Assembly: GCA_001466705.2 (NCBI GenBank)
Contig: LATX02000213.1
Location: 345,678 to 409,677 of the forward strand
Length of the DNA stretch: 64,000 nucleotides
Source of the DNA: Moniliophthora roreri
Lineage: Eukaryota; Basidiomycota; Agaricomycetes; Agaricales; Marasmiaceae
Direction of reading: 5' to 3'
Each line of letters begins with the position of its first letter. Within the stretch, counting starts at the first letter, position 1. The notes under the pieces were generated by a model. That model made no database searches. It saw nothing but the letters and a program-made list of their open reading frames with translations, and was not told where the DNA came from. Below, in pieces: positions 46,812-58,568 of this stretch. Position numbers and translations under genes: made by a program.

Positions 46812-48148
46812 TCACTCTGCTTTTCTTTTCTTGAAGCGATCTTGGTACTCTAGAAGGTAAGATGGAATTAATTCATCTATGTCCTTCTTTACTTCTTGTT
46901 GTTGATGTGCCAATTCTTGCGAAGCTATAATCTTGGCTCCTATAAGGACTTCTTCAGGGGTATTGTCAAGTATGCCTTTGAATCTCTTGATCTGGAGCTT
47001 TTGTCTTGGTACGAACTTTATTTCCCCAGTTTCCCAGTCGATCTGAGGGTTATGGTGACGTAGCCAAGGGAGTCCTAGAATCATCTCCTCGTCTCCAATG
47101 CCCAATATCATAAAGTTTTCCCTAAACTCCTTTCCCGCTATTTTGAACTCCAGTTCTACCACACACTATGTACAAGGTGTTCTTTTCATGCTATTAATAC
47201 AAAGGAAATACACTCAGAAAACTCTATTAGTTTCAAGCTATCATCACATATTGAAAACAGCAAGCATATTCTGTATTTTAATTTCCAGAAGAGTCTGTAT
47301 TTTCTAATAATTTTATAACAATGAAATTATAAAATTATCCTTTAGTTTTCTAATTACAAATATACTAGATTTTCTGCCTTATAAAATAGTGAGAAAACAT
47401 TCAGAAAATAAATATAAAATTTTGAATATTATATCAAGGAAAACATGTTAAATACAAAAGGAAAATTATATGAAAACTATCTGAAAACTGCTGTAAGATA
47501 TAGTATTTCCACATGATTTTCCTACCATTTTCCTAGTGTTTTCCTAGTGTTTTCTCTGACTTTCCCACAATAAAAAATTTGGAATTTTTATCTTATCTTA
47601 TCAGCATTTTCTGAGTATTTTCAACCAGAGAAAATTTAATGTTTTCTCAGCATGGAAATTATTCTAATATACTGTATTGTCTATTAATTCTCAGAATTTG
47701 AAAATTCTATATTTTTTGCTATTGAAAATTTAGCATCCTCCAGACATATTCTTGTTGAGGGGACACAATTAAAATTTAGAATTTATAAATGCTTTTTTGA
47801 AAATCTTCTTTGCAAGAAGATTAAGTGTTTTCTCAATCAGAAAACCATGTTAAAAGAACACCTCATATGTAGTGACATGAGAGATCCACATGGTCTTGTT
47901 TGGGGTTCTATCGACATTGAACACCTTGATCTTCTCCGGGAGTTGGACCCATCGCTTTTCTAATTTCCTGGCTAATGTTGTGCTGATAAATCGTCCTCCC
48001 GCTCCCAAGTCTAATAATGCTTGCGTTTCGATGATTTGATTTCCCACTTTGTACTGGAGAGGAATATGCATAGAATTTCAGTCCATTTTAGCTAGTACAA
48101 AGTGTGAAATGATGACAGGTGGTAGAGACATCATCCTCTTCCACCACT
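46812..48148 (-). pseudogene. G2/4 protease and linker, split by Z4
   Basis: 48148-47875 gives MHIPLQYKVGNQIIETQALL, then DLGAGGRFISTTLARKL. 47163-46812 continues with VELEFKIAGKEFRENF and MILGLPWLRHHNPQ. The usual Asp-Ser/Thr-Gly catalytic motif is Asp-Leu-Gly,Ser to Leu by a TCG to TTG change. Z4 interrupts between FNVDRTPNKTMWISH and VELEF. Confidence 0.8.
47164..47874. mobile_element. CACTA-type MITE Z4
   Basis: 711 bp, CACTATGTACAAGG...CATATGTAGTG, ACA on both sides (47161-47163, 47875-47877). Inserted in the G2/4 protease; excision of the MITE plus one ACA restores the frame. Confidence 0.85.
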
Positions 48149-49573
48149 TCAAAAACCCTCTTGCTCCATGAGGTCAATCAGAAAGTTTTTCTCTTCTTCT
48201 GTCTGATCATTCACCAGCACTTTGATTTTGGCGAACCTTTCTTCCCTCAAAAGCTTCTTTGGTTCTTTCTTCCTCTTCTCTTCCTTCTTTGGCATATCTG
48301 GGCAGTCCCTAATTCGGTGTCCTCCCCTTCCACATCGAAAGCATAGTCTCTTCGCCATATATTCCTTCCGATCAATCTCTGAAATCTGCTTAATAGCAAT
48401 GTTTTCTTTCTTCTGGAAGTTTTGAGGTGCCTTCCTTCCATTATCTTCATTCCACATTTTTCCATACTCTATAGCCTGCTTGTAACCTTCGTCGAAAAGT
48501 ATGGCAGCATTCATCCAGTCCTTAATGGTAGTGGGGGTGCCTTCTGGTCAGGTCATAATCTTTAATACCAGACTCTTCGGTAATCCTCGTTTGAAGGCTA
48601 CAATCTGCGCCACATCATTATATCCTGTCTGTTTGGCCAAATATGAGAATTGATACATATATTCATCAGCTCTCTTCTTCATCTTTAGATCTCGAAGCTT
48701 CAACTGAGCTTCTAAGGCCGTGTCAAGGGGTTCAAATGACGTTTTGAAGTCTTCAATGAAGTCACCCCACAAGGTCTTTTCTGCATCCAGGTTGAACACG
48801 AGCAGAAGGTCTGTCTTGTTGTTCTTCCAAAATTCCCCTGGTCCATTGGTCATATAAGAAAGGAGGAAGAGCTTCTTGGTCTGATCGTTGGGGAACATTT
48901 TGGGATTGAGGGCGATGTATAACAGTACTTCTTGGAGGAACTTCTTTGCGTCTTTTTGGTGCCCTGGGAAGGCTCTTGGTAATGCTGCTTTTACCTTCTT
49001 CTCTGCTGGTACCACCTGTATAGGCACCATGGCACTAATCACTGCTTCTTCAGCTGTTGGTTCTACCTTGGGTCTACTTCCTGACGGCTTCTTTTCTTCC
49101 AACATTTCTTCAAGCTGAGGTTGCTTTGCTAATCTGGGGCTGTTTTTTAATGCGTGTAAGAGGTGCTGAAAGGGGTCTGAGTCCTCCACTAAGGTCGAAG
49201 AGGTAATAAATGTATCTGACTCAAGTCCCTTCGGTGTGGTAGGCGGTGTTGCTTCTTTGGATCTGTTCTTCCCGGAACCAGTTCTGATGGATGATGGGAT
49301 CAAGGTTCTCCTTGTTTCAGGGTCTTTGCTTGGTGTCTCTATCAGTGGCAGACTCATTAGCGATGGCAATGGCGAGTCGATCAGCAGTTCCCTGTGGGAT
49401 GCCCAGGTTAACAGTGGGATCACTCGTCCACCAGGATTCAATATGGATGAGGTTTGCAATCCACGCTGGTGCTCCTCTGCCTCTGTGATGTCTTTCTCTA
49501 TCTGGAATTCTGTCCATGGCAGCGTCTTGTTTTTCCTAGGTGATGCCTTAAACCTGGATAGGTCAGCAATCAA
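48149..49573 (-). pseudogene. gag: G2/4 gag
   Basis: Nearly intact: one TGA (MT-PEG, 48545-48547) in about 475 codons. Product features: VKAALPRAFPGHQKDAKKFL, PGEFWKNN, DEYMYQFSYLAKQTGYND, FKRGLPKSLVLKIMT, and zinc knuckle CFRCGRGGHRIRDC. It ends LLMEQEGF-like (LIDLMEQEGF) at TGA 48149-48151, preceded by GGGTTTT. The 5' start lacks an ATG in the visible frame. Confidence 0.85.
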
Positions 49574-49587
49574 TCAGCTTGACCTTG

Positions 49588-50025
49588 TGTTATGTTACTT
49601 GCGCAGCAATGTCAACTAACCACTTATAAAAGGTAAAACCCCTTTGCAAGTAGTTCTCAAGTTCAAGTTAGAGTTTGCTCAGCGGATGCTGGGGTTCAGA
49701 GGTCCTTGACCATTGGCAATGACACAAGTAAAGATTAACCAGGTCAAGCTAAGAACTCGGAGTCCTAGCTTGAGTGCTTAAATACGTTACAACTGATCAT
49801 ATAATCTATGTTATACAAATGTCCAACGACTACGGTGATATGGTAATAAATACCAACCGAGTCGGGATATAGCTAGATGTTCTGATAAGAAAAAGGGGGG
49901 TGTTGGAAGGTGTAATAAGTCCGATAGAAAGAGAAGCATGGGGGTTATAAGAAAAGAGGGGCTGGGAAGGTGTACTTGTCCGATTAGAAAGAGAAGCATG
50001 GAAACAAGGTAAAGAAAACATAACA
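49588..50025 (-). repeat. G2/4 5' LTR
   Basis: 438 bp; on the minus strand it begins TGTTATG and ends AACATAACA. Similar to the solo LTR at 28819-29254 and more distantly to the G1 LTR. On the right it abuts G3 gag sequence, so G2/4 inserted into G3. Confidence 0.85.
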
Positions 50026-51086
50026 TCTACATCAGATCATCTAAGGAACAAGATCCATTCTGGAAACTTCTGGAAGCTCTGAAAAACAGCCTCAGACTGA
50101 AGATACCAAAGCCATTAACAGAGATGTCTGAAGAAAAGAAACCAGCAGGAAGCAAGCTGAAGAAAGAGCCAGAAGAAGGGATGATTATCATTGGATCAAC
50201 AGTACCTGTACAGGTTATTTCAGGAGATAAAGAGATAAAAGCTGCATTACCCACAGTATTCACAGAAAATCAAAAAGAAGTAAAGAAGTTCCTCTGCAAA
50301 GTACAGTTATACATCACACTCAACCCAAAGGCATTCAAAGATGACAGAATGAAGAAGCTCTTTCTGTTGTTTTACATGAAGGATGGACCAGGAGAATTCT
50401 GGAAGAATCAGAAAATAGATGAACTTCTCGAAAATGATCCAACAGCTGAAGCCGTTACCTGGGGAGATTTCATTGAAGATTTCAAGGTCTCATTCAAACC
50501 CCTTAATGTAGTGCTCAATGCCCAGATGAAGCTCCAAGACCTTAAGATGAAGGAACAGGCTGATGAGTATATGTATCAGTTTCAACATCTTGCAAAGCAA
50601 ATGGAGTACAACAACATGGCTCAGATTGAAGCATTCAAAAGAGGGCTGCCCAGAGGACTTATAATAAAAGTTATGACCAGGCCAGAAGGGAAGCTAGACA
50701 ACATAAAGGATTGGATGAACACAGCAATATTGTTTGATGAAACATGGAAACAGGCAATAGAGTACAGAAGGAAGTGGAATGAAGATAATGGAAGAGCTCT
50801 AAAGCCATGAAGGAGCTTCCAAAAGAAAGAAGGAAGGACCACCAAGAGGATAAGTGAAGCAGATCAAAAGGAGTATATTGCAAAAGGGTTATGCTTCCAG
50901 TGTGGAAGGAGCAGTCATCAGATAAAAGATTGCCCAGATAAAAACAGAAAGGAAGAACCCATGAAGGAGGAACCAAAGAAGATGACAAAAGAGAAACAGT
51001 TTACAAAGATCTGGGCCATTATCAATGACCAACCAAAAGAAGAGAAGGACTCACTTCTGGACCTTATGGAACAGGAGGGTTTTTAA
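50026..51086 (+). pseudogene. gag: G3 gag
   Basis: From DPFWKLLEALKNS on, 228 codons open, TGA-type stop at 50808 (KP-RSFQKK), then zinc knuckle CFQCGRSSHQIKDC and ...LMEQEGF TAA (51084-51086). The heptamer GGGTTTT at 51077-51083 precedes the stop. The N-terminal part is cut off at 50026. Confidence 0.8.
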
Positions 51087-53250
51087 AGCAGCAGTGGAGG
51101 ATGACATCTTCACTGCCAATAATGATTTCACACTTTGTACTAGCCAAAATCAACTGAAATTCTATGCACATTCCTCTTTAGTACAAAGTGGGAGACAAAA
51201 TTGTCAAAACAAAAGCTCTTCTTGATTCAGGAGCCAGAGGAAGATTCATTAGTCTGGCTGTTGCTAAAACATTGAAGAAGAACTGGGACAGGTTACCTGA
51301 GAAAATAAAGGTGTTCAATGTAGATGGGACCCTAAATAAGACTGTGTGGATCTCCCATTTGGTTAACCTCACATTTACAATAGAAGGAAGGGTTTTCCAT
51401 GAAGACCTCCTGATCTCTGGAATTGGGGGAGAAAGTATGTTTCTCGGACTACCCTGGCTAAGAGCTCACAACCCAAAAATCAATTGGCAGACTGGGGAAA
51501 TCAAGTTTCCAGAATGAAGAAAGATAATGATCAAAAGGTTCTAAGGAATTTTGGATGTCACTCCACCAGAGGTTCTTATCAGGGCCAAAACCACAACTTC
51601 TCAGGAATTGGCACAGGCAGCAGAGACCCCAAAGAAAGCTATTGAAGAACTTGTACCACTGTACTTAGTGGAATACTATGGAAGGTTTGAGAAAGGAAGA
51701 TCTGAGCAATTCCCTCTGTCTTGCCTATATGATCATGCCATTGATCTCAAGGCAGATTTTGTACTGCAAGACTGCAAACTCTATTCTTTATCCCCAGTTG
51801 AACAAGAAGAACAGGACAAGTTTATTGAAAACCTGTGGAAAGGATACATTCACAAATTGAAATTGCCCATAACCTCTCCATTCTTCTTTGTTGCAAAAAA
51901 GGAAAAGGGAGCACTTAGGCTGACACAAGACTATCAAAAGCTCAATGAAGGCACAGTCAAAAACACCTACCTGTTACCTTTGGTCTTGGATCTCATCAAT
52001 AAATTAAAAGGAGCAAAGATCTTTAGCAAGTTGGACCTATGGAATGGATACAATAATGTTTGGATTAAAGACAGAGATCAATAGAAAGCTGTGTTCAAGA
52101 CAAATTGAAGGCTGTTCAAACTCATAGTGATGTTCTTTGGCCTCAGCAACTCTCCAGCAATGTTTCAAGCCTTTATGAACAATATTCTGTCAGATTTCAT
52201 GGATGAAGGATGGTGCATTGTCTATATGGATGACATTCTGATCTTCTCAGAAGATTAGAAGACCCACTAGGAACAAACTCAGTGGCTCATGGAACATATT
52301 CTGGAACATGATCTATATTTAAAACCAGAAAAATGCAAATTTGATGTCAACAAAGTCATCTTTTTGGAAATGGCCATTTGTCCAGGACATATTGCCATGG
52401 ATCCAGTCAAACTTGCAGAAATAGCAGAATGGGAACCCCCACAGACAGTCAAAGGAGTGTGAGCATTCCTAGGTTTTGGAAATTTCTACTGGAAATTCAT
52501 TGGAAGATATTCAGACATCACATGGCTGCTAAATAATCTCACCAAGAAGCTTCAAAAATTTGAATGGACTGAAGCCTGCCAGAAGAGTTTTGACCTCTTA
52601 AAAAGGAAATCCCTCTCAGAACCCATATTGAAGATACCAGATCTGGAAAAGCCATTCATAGTTGAGGCTGATGCATCAAAATAGGCAATGGGAGCAGTCT
52701 TACATCAAAAGGGTGAAGATGGAGAATGGCACCCATGTGGGTACCTGTCTAAATCACTCTCATCTACAGAATGGAACTACAAAATATATGATCAAGAACT
52801 TCTAGCGATAGTCAGAGCCCTGACAGAGTGGCAACACTATTCGATGGGAGGAAAGCACAAAGTTGTAGTACTATCAGATCACAAGAATCTGACATACTTT
52901 AGGACTGCCCAGAAACTCAATTGAAGACAAGCATGATAGAGTCTGTTCCTGTCAGAATTTGATCTTGCATTAGTTCACATGCCAGAAAAGCAGATGACAC
53001 AAGCAGATGCCCTGTCTAGGAGGTCTAATGAGCAGGAGGATAATGATAACAATAATGACAACATGGTGCTACTACCAGACTGGCTCTTTATCAAAGGCAT
53101 CAACTCTGAATTAGCAGAATAGATTTGGAAGCAATTGGGCCTGGATGACTTCCACAAGTCAGCCTTGGATACATTGTTAAGCCAAGGCATGCCACCAATT
53201 AAATCTGCTCTTTTAGACTGGGAAATCAAGAAGGGTCTGTGACAAGATGT
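51087..53250 (+). pseudogene. pol: G3 pol: protease, reverse transcriptase, RNase H
   Basis: Protease ALLDSGARGRFISLA and [57 protein letters not shown]; RNase [21 protein letters not shown]. Stops include TAG at 52082 (after RDQ, the same codon as in G1) and many TGA/TAG elsewhere. At 52459 the G1 sequence GCGCGC reads TGTGAG here, a clear CpG loss creating a stop. Confidence 0.8.
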
Positions 53251-54573
53251 ATGTGCTGAATAATAGTGAGCTACAAAGATTGATAGTGAAGGAGATCCAT
53301 GAAGAAATGGGCATGGGACACCCAGAGCAATGGAATACAGTAGAACAGGTACAATGGGACTTTTGGTGGCCAGAGATGACCAAGTTCATCAAAGGTTTTG
53401 TGGTTGGCTGCATTCCATGCCAACAGGCAAAGATCAATCAATACCCACCCCACACAGACTCTGATCCAATCTATCTCAGGACCAAAAAACTCCTTCTCTT
53501 TCCAAGTATGTACAATGGATCTTATAACCAACCTCCTGGAAGTAAATGGCTCAGATGCTATTTTGGTTGTGTTGGACCACTTGTCTATGAAGGGGGTAAT
53601 TTTTACTCCATGTACCAAAACAACAAACACTGGAGGAATCACAGAACTGCTGATTCAACACTTATACAAACAATTTGGACTCCCAGATTGCATCATATCA
53701 GACCAGGATCTGTGATTTGCAGCAGAAATGTTTCAAGAAATAGGGAAACAATTGCTCATCAAACATTCAATAAGCACTGCATTCCACCCACAAACAGACA
53801 GAGAGACAGAAAGAGTGAACCAGGAAATCAAAGTCTTCCTCAGAATCTTCTGCTCAAAGGAACAAAGGTGATGGAAGGAATACCTCCTACTGGCAGAATT
53901 CACTCACAACAATTGAACTCATTCCATAGTGAAGAAATCCCCATTCTATATGATAATGGGATACAACCCCAGAGCACTCTCTACAGCATTCAAAAAAACC
54001 AATAACCTGTTGGTAGATGAATGAATAGATGAGATTAAGAGGATATGGGAAGAAACATCCAGCCTTCTAGAGATAGAAAGACAAAAGATAATAAAGAGAG
54101 AAAGGACTAAATTGGACACATTCAAAGAAGAACAGAAAGTATGGCTAGAAGGAAAGAACCTTGCAATTGGGTACTCTTCAAAAAAACTAGCTCTGAAGAG
54201 AGAAGGACTCTTCCCAATAACTAAGGTTTTAGGATCTGTGACATATCAACTTCAGTTACCACCACAATGGAAAATACACCCAGCATTTCATGTGGCACTG
54301 TTATCTCCATTCAGAAACTGAAGCCCATGGACCCAGTTTCACAGAACCCCCCCTCCAGATCTAATAGAAGGGTTTGAAGAGTATGAGGTGAACATGATTG
54401 TTGAACATCGGCTGAAGAAGAGACCTTGAGAATTCCTGATGTTGTACACTGGCTACAACTCCTCACATAATTGATGGATAGAAACTGAGGAGATGACAAA
54501 CTGCCTTGACCTTTACAAAGACTATATAAGGAAATACAAATTGAAGCCTTTGAAACCCATTCCCATGAGCTAA
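53251..54573 (+). pseudogene. G3 integrase and chromodomain
   Basis: KEIHEEMGMGHPEQWNTVEQ, FWWPEMTKFIKGF, CIPCQQAKIN (zinc-binding), TMDLITNLLEVNG, FHPQTDRETERVNQEIK, VWLEGKNLAIGYSSKKLALK, HPAFHVALLSPF, then YEVNMIVEHRLKKRP and a GYNSSHN-WIETEEMTNCL chromodomain-like end. Several frameshifts and stops. Pol stop TAA at 54571-54573. Confidence 0.75.
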
Positions 54574-54574
54574 T

Positions 54575-55145
54575 ATGCCTCTCCAATGACTTCCACATCA
54601 CCTCAATGAAGATGACCTCTGCCTTGCAAATCCCATCCCTGTGACCAACATCTCTGTATCCACCTATTATAACTCTGCCTTGATAACCAACCTCTCAACA
54701 ATTGATAGCCAATTCGAAATATAGACCCTCTCTGTTATCAATGATAAACTGAATCATGCCAAGAAGACCCCCAACATCTGTGAAGCACTATGCTGCTACA
54801 CACCAAAATCAGCAGACCAAACACCAGTAGAGGTTGTGAGATGCCATCATCCTGACATTGTCGATGAATACATCAATTATTATGTATGCAAGACATGCTA
54901 TAGACTACATCATTGGTTCTGTGGGATGGACATAATTATACAATGGAAGTTGGAGGAACCTTGGCTGGCAACTAATAAAGAAAGTGAATGGAGAGTAGTA
55001 AACACTGACATGAAACTGTAGAGGCCCTGCTGGAATGAAAATCCTTGGGAAACAGATTGGTGGAAGAATGCTACCAAATGGAGTAAATGGGAGAAAACTT
55101 TGGAACTGCAGGATAGTGAAGTTGAACCAGAGGTTCAAACCTGAT
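54575..55145 (+). pseudogene. G3 third ORF
   Basis: ATG at 54575 one base after the pol TAA. With stops ignored the product includes LNEDDLCLANPIPVTNISVS, NDKLNHAKKTPNICEALCC, then VVRCHHPDIVDEYINYYVC and KTCYRLHHWFC, a Cys/His cluster, and a Trp-rich acidic tail ending just before the purine tract. It shows no clear sequence match to G1 ORF3 but has the same place, start context and a Cys/His cluster. Confidence 0.5.
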
Positions 55146-55155
55146 GGGGGGCTAA

Positions 55156-55298
55156 TGTTACAGTTTTCCCACCACCTCTCTAGTAGAGACACTCAGGCTT
55201 CTTTTCTTTCACCTGACTATTGCTTCTTGACCTTTCTATGATCTTTCTCATTATCTTTCCCATAGACTTTCCTCAACTTCTATTTCTTCATTAGCTAG
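55156..55298 (+). repeat. G3 3' LTR, left part
   Basis: Begins TGTTACAG after the purine tract and is interrupted at 55299 by X3. Part of 56963-57200 may be its continuation. Confidence 0.6.
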
Positions 55299-56962
55299 TG
55301 ATATGCATAACTTTTACCTTCTATTTCACACACAAATAGAGAATATTTTGCACTTTTATGGTTGAAAATAAAGTATACAAGAGAATTGAGGACTAGTGTG
55401 AGCCCTGAGCAGCTGGTCAAAGCAAGTAGTAAAGAAGAATACAAAATATTAGCAGATTAATGGTTGACAGTAGGCCATACAGGGGTACCCCCAACCACTG
55501 CTAGTATGAAAATAAACAGTGAATCTGAATACAGAGGAGCATCCTGAAACCTATAGAGAACCACACCACATCATACCTCTCTATCAAAAGCATACCAAAG
55601 GGGATATTTTCACTTTTAATAATATTTTCAATCCACAACCAACTTGAAAGAAGAATAAAAGCCTTCAATGATATATCAATGAGAATATTACTAAGAAACA
55701 GATATGAAACAGAGAATGACAAATTATTGGCAGAAGATACCAATATCAAATTAGATGAATGAAAGAGATGATTGGCTACTGGAAAAGGTGCCTGTATCAT
55801 AGGAAAGCAGAAGACAAAGCTGTATGATGAAAAGATAACACAGCTGAGCTTATGCATACACTTTAGACATGAAAATAGAAGCATATTACATGTCCACAGA
55901 GCATATGACAGTAGACAGAGAAGGAAGAAACTGTGTGGAGTGGCATAGAGGTATAATATTTTCAAATGGAGTTGGAAGGAGAGCTGTTTGACAGAGAAAA
56001 TTGCAAACAATTGGTGTCAGAAGACTGCACAATCATCATAGAAAAGAATAAAAGAGTTTATGGCTATAAAGCCTGACTACAATAGGACACTGTGACAGAG
56101 AAATTACCAAACACAGCTTAGTTTATATAATATTTAGCACCCAACTCAATTTTGTTTGTATGTGTGACAGATATATTAGATTATTTATGTTGTAGGATAT
56201 ATAAGGGGATGTGTTTTGTAGGTGGAAAGCAGGAGAGATACTGCCCACCAAGTACCAGAGTGTATGAGATTGCTGTTTGGGTAGAAGAGCTACTGGCAAT
56301 CAGTATTTTTCAACCACTTCAGGCTCTAGCTTATTTAGTTGTGCAAGAGGCACAGGCTAGTTGAGACCTGAGATTGTATCTCAAACCAGAGATCTAAATA
56401 AAAGCTAGGAAGAGCTTAGTTTTTAATGCAAGAGGCATGTTTTCTGATAAGAGGAACATTGTATCAGTCTACTAAGAGGGTAGCTGATGTACATCAGTAT
56501 AGTCTGGTGTTTTGATGTGAATCAGAGAGGGCTTCAGGCTAGCAGTGTCTAGAAGATTTGTCCTCTTGAGAATTGTTGCAGAACATAACTAAGAGGGTTA
56601 TATTCAGGTACAAGAGGTACCTTTGTTCTCACTTAGAAGAAGTTTAATCTTTGGGCAATTTCTGGTTGAACCCTATACCAGTTTTGCTTTCAAAGTGATT
56701 AATAAACCACATACCCAAGAAAATATTTATAAACTCAAACACCAATCTTGAATCTGAGAAGTTGTTTTTTTTTGAAGGCATTCATCTCTGAGCTACCAAG
56801 TAATATGCTGAGAACTATTCTTGATGTTGCAGTAACAGTAAACTGAACCAACTTGCAAACAAAAACTGAGAATCAAGAACCTATATATACCTTTTTCAGA
56901 GTATTTTGGCACTACAGGCCTCATATTTTCATAGTAGAGGCATAGGTTTTTAAGCATCTTCA
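55299..56962 (+). mobile_element. LTR-like element X3, 1.66 kb, most complete copy
   Basis: Starts TGATATGCATAAC and ends GCATCTTCA, so it has TG...CA ends. Blocks GGACTAGTGTGAGCCC near 55390, CCTGAAACCTATAGAGAA near 55544 and TATATAAGGGGATG near 56200. Flanks are CTAG and CTGG (one base apart from a clean 4-bp duplication). The order upstream block - TATA - downstream block fits U3-R-U5 of an LTR. A 169-codon minus-strand frame (56010-55501) has no recognisable product. Confidence 0.65.
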
Positions 56963-57276
56963 TCTGGAGCCCACCATAAGAAAGGTTCTAGAGAATATTA
57001 TCAGTAAATTGCTTGTTATGAAGAGATAAGCTTTGGAAAAAGGCAATCAGATAGAGAGTATCAGTTAAGTCTTGAAGAGATTTGACTTGAAACTCACTAG
57101 AGATCTTAAAGACAAATAAAAATCTAGAGTAAGAGCTAGTCAAGATTAGTCCAAAGAAACAAACCATTGAAGAATTTGTTCAAAGTTCCAGTTCACAGAC
57201 AGAAGGAGCTTTGTCTAGTCAATTAGAAGCTTCCTCATCATCACAGTACAGTGTAGGAAGGAGAATGACAAGGAGT
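56963..57276. other. Unassigned, possible LTR remainder or gag leader
   Basis: No clear ORF until the gag-like frame. Could be the rest of the G3 LTR or the leader of the following retroelement. Confidence 0.3.
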
Positions 57277-58232
57277 CATACATAAACTACAGGCTTGCAG
57301 TTGCTACCATCTACAGAGAGTTTTACTAGAAGTGGAGTGCCTGTATATCCAGCTTCAACATTTGGTACTGCAGAAAGATTCCCACAGCCACAGGAGGAAT
57401 TTGTTCTCAGTCCAGAATCTAGAAGATATAGATTAAAAGCACCACCTAATACACTGTTAATACTTACACTGAGAGTGTCTCCCAAACAAACTGAACAGAG
57501 CAATAGTTTAAGTTCCAGCTCAGAAGAAGAAGAATATTTTGAACCAGATGAAGAAATTGCAGAAGATAATACTGTATCAGAACAGCCAACAATGGCAGAC
57601 TTAGCACAGAGAGACAAGTGGAATACACTTACAGATGCAGCAGCTAAAGAAGTATGAAATGAGAGAGTATTGAAAATATTGTTGAAGATAGAGAGATTTG
57701 ATGAGTTGTGACCTATGACTCTTCAACTATGGCTTGAAGATTGTGAGAATGCACTAGACATGGCCCAGGTTAAGGAGGACATGTTGAAGGTCTATCTAGC
57801 TATGTTGAAGTTCTCATATAACCTAAGACAGCAGCTGCAAGATAGAAAAGAAGCATTGGGCCACTCATGGAGTGAGTTCAAGAAATTATTATTCAGAGAG
57901 TTCCCAGATTCAGTTGATAATGGCCAAGAATCAATGGTCAGGTTGCAGAAGATTGTAGCAGTATATCAGAAAGCTACAGACTGGGATTTAGAGAAACTTA
58001 GAGCATATCATAGGGCATTTAAGCTGGAAGCAGCTAAATTGATGAGAGATCCACCTATAATTTCAAATTTTAAAGCAATAGGCTTTTATTTAGCAGGTTT
58101 AGAACCATCAGTTAGGAAAAGAGTCTGAGTTAGGATAGCTGATTGGTCTCTGAACAAGTTAAATTTGGAAACTGAAGATGGAAGAAGAAGAATGGATTCA
58201 TGGAAACTTCAGGAAGTCATGGAACAAGCAGA
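57277..58232 (+). pseudogene. Gag-like protein of another retroelement
   Basis: One frame interrupted by TGA at 57655, 57709 and 58126. Ser-rich acidic N-terminus (NSLSSSSEEEEYFEPDEE), then MADLAQRDKWNTLTDAA, LQLWLEDCENALDMAQ, SWSEFKKLLFREFPDS and DWDLEKLRAYHRAFKLEAAK. The W..EFKK.L...FP spacing followed by a helical region resembles retrotransposon gag capsid segments. No zinc knuckle or pol is visible before the n at 58233. It lies downstream of X3 on the same strand, which could be its 5' LTR; this is inference only. Confidence 0.55.
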
Positions 58233-58233
58233 N

Positions 58234-58567
58234 CACAATGTCGAGCTGGGCCACAGCAGGAGTGGACACAATGTCAACTGATGAAGATAAATGAGATTGT
58301 ATACTTTGAACCTTTGAGAATGGAACATACCTATTCTTCGAACAAGTTTGTCAATCCCTTCTCCAGATATGTTATCCACAGGGACATGAGAGTTCCCAGA
58401 TTCAGTTGATAATGGCCAGAGATCAATGGTCAGGTTGCAGAAGATTGTAGCAGTATATCAGAAAGCTACAGACTGGGATTTAGAGAAACTTAGAGCATAT
58501 CATAGGGCATTTAAGCTGGAAGCAGCTAAATTAATGAGAGATCCACCTATGATTTCGAATTTTGAAG
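58234..58567. repeat. Contig piece repeating GTPase fragment and gag segment
   Basis: 58234-58385 repeats the start of the piece at 58569. 58393-58567 repeats gag sequence 57899-58077 with few differences. Bounded by n on both sides. Confidence 0.7.
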
Positions 58568-58568
58568 N

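Larger units (their letters stand above)
26784..50025 (-). mobile_element. Chromodomain Ty3/Gypsy retrotransposon G2/4, broken into pieces by nested insertions
   Basis: Read on the minus strand from 50025 downward: 5' LTR, gag, protease, reverse transcriptase, RNase H, integrase, chromodomain and a third ORF, then truncation at 26783. Insertions, each with matching target duplications, are Z4 (47164-47874), Y1 (42442-45859), Z3 (32225-42400, which contains all of G1), Z2 (29959-31271), a solo LTR (28819-29254) and Z1 (27509-28232). Reading frames rejoin across the gaps (for example [12 protein letters not shown] across Z3). The 3' LTR is not in the window. The element is dead: in-frame TGA at former CGA, small frameshifts and a mutated protease motif. 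Confidence 0.8.
50026..55298 (+). mobile_element. CpG-depleted Ty3/Gypsy chromovirus G3, 5' end lost
   Basis: gag, pol and a third ORF in order, followed by a purine tract TGGGGGGCTAA and a 3' LTR start TGTTAC at 55156. Truncated on the left by the G2/4 insertion within gag and on the right by X3 within the LTR. CpG is almost absent, and TG/CA replaces CG at many positions where G1 has CG. Confidence 0.85.

Noticed and set aside
55501..56010. 169-codon minus-strand protein in X3
   Set aside because: Hydrophobic low-complexity product, not kept open in X1, X2 or X4, and antisense to the TATA strand.
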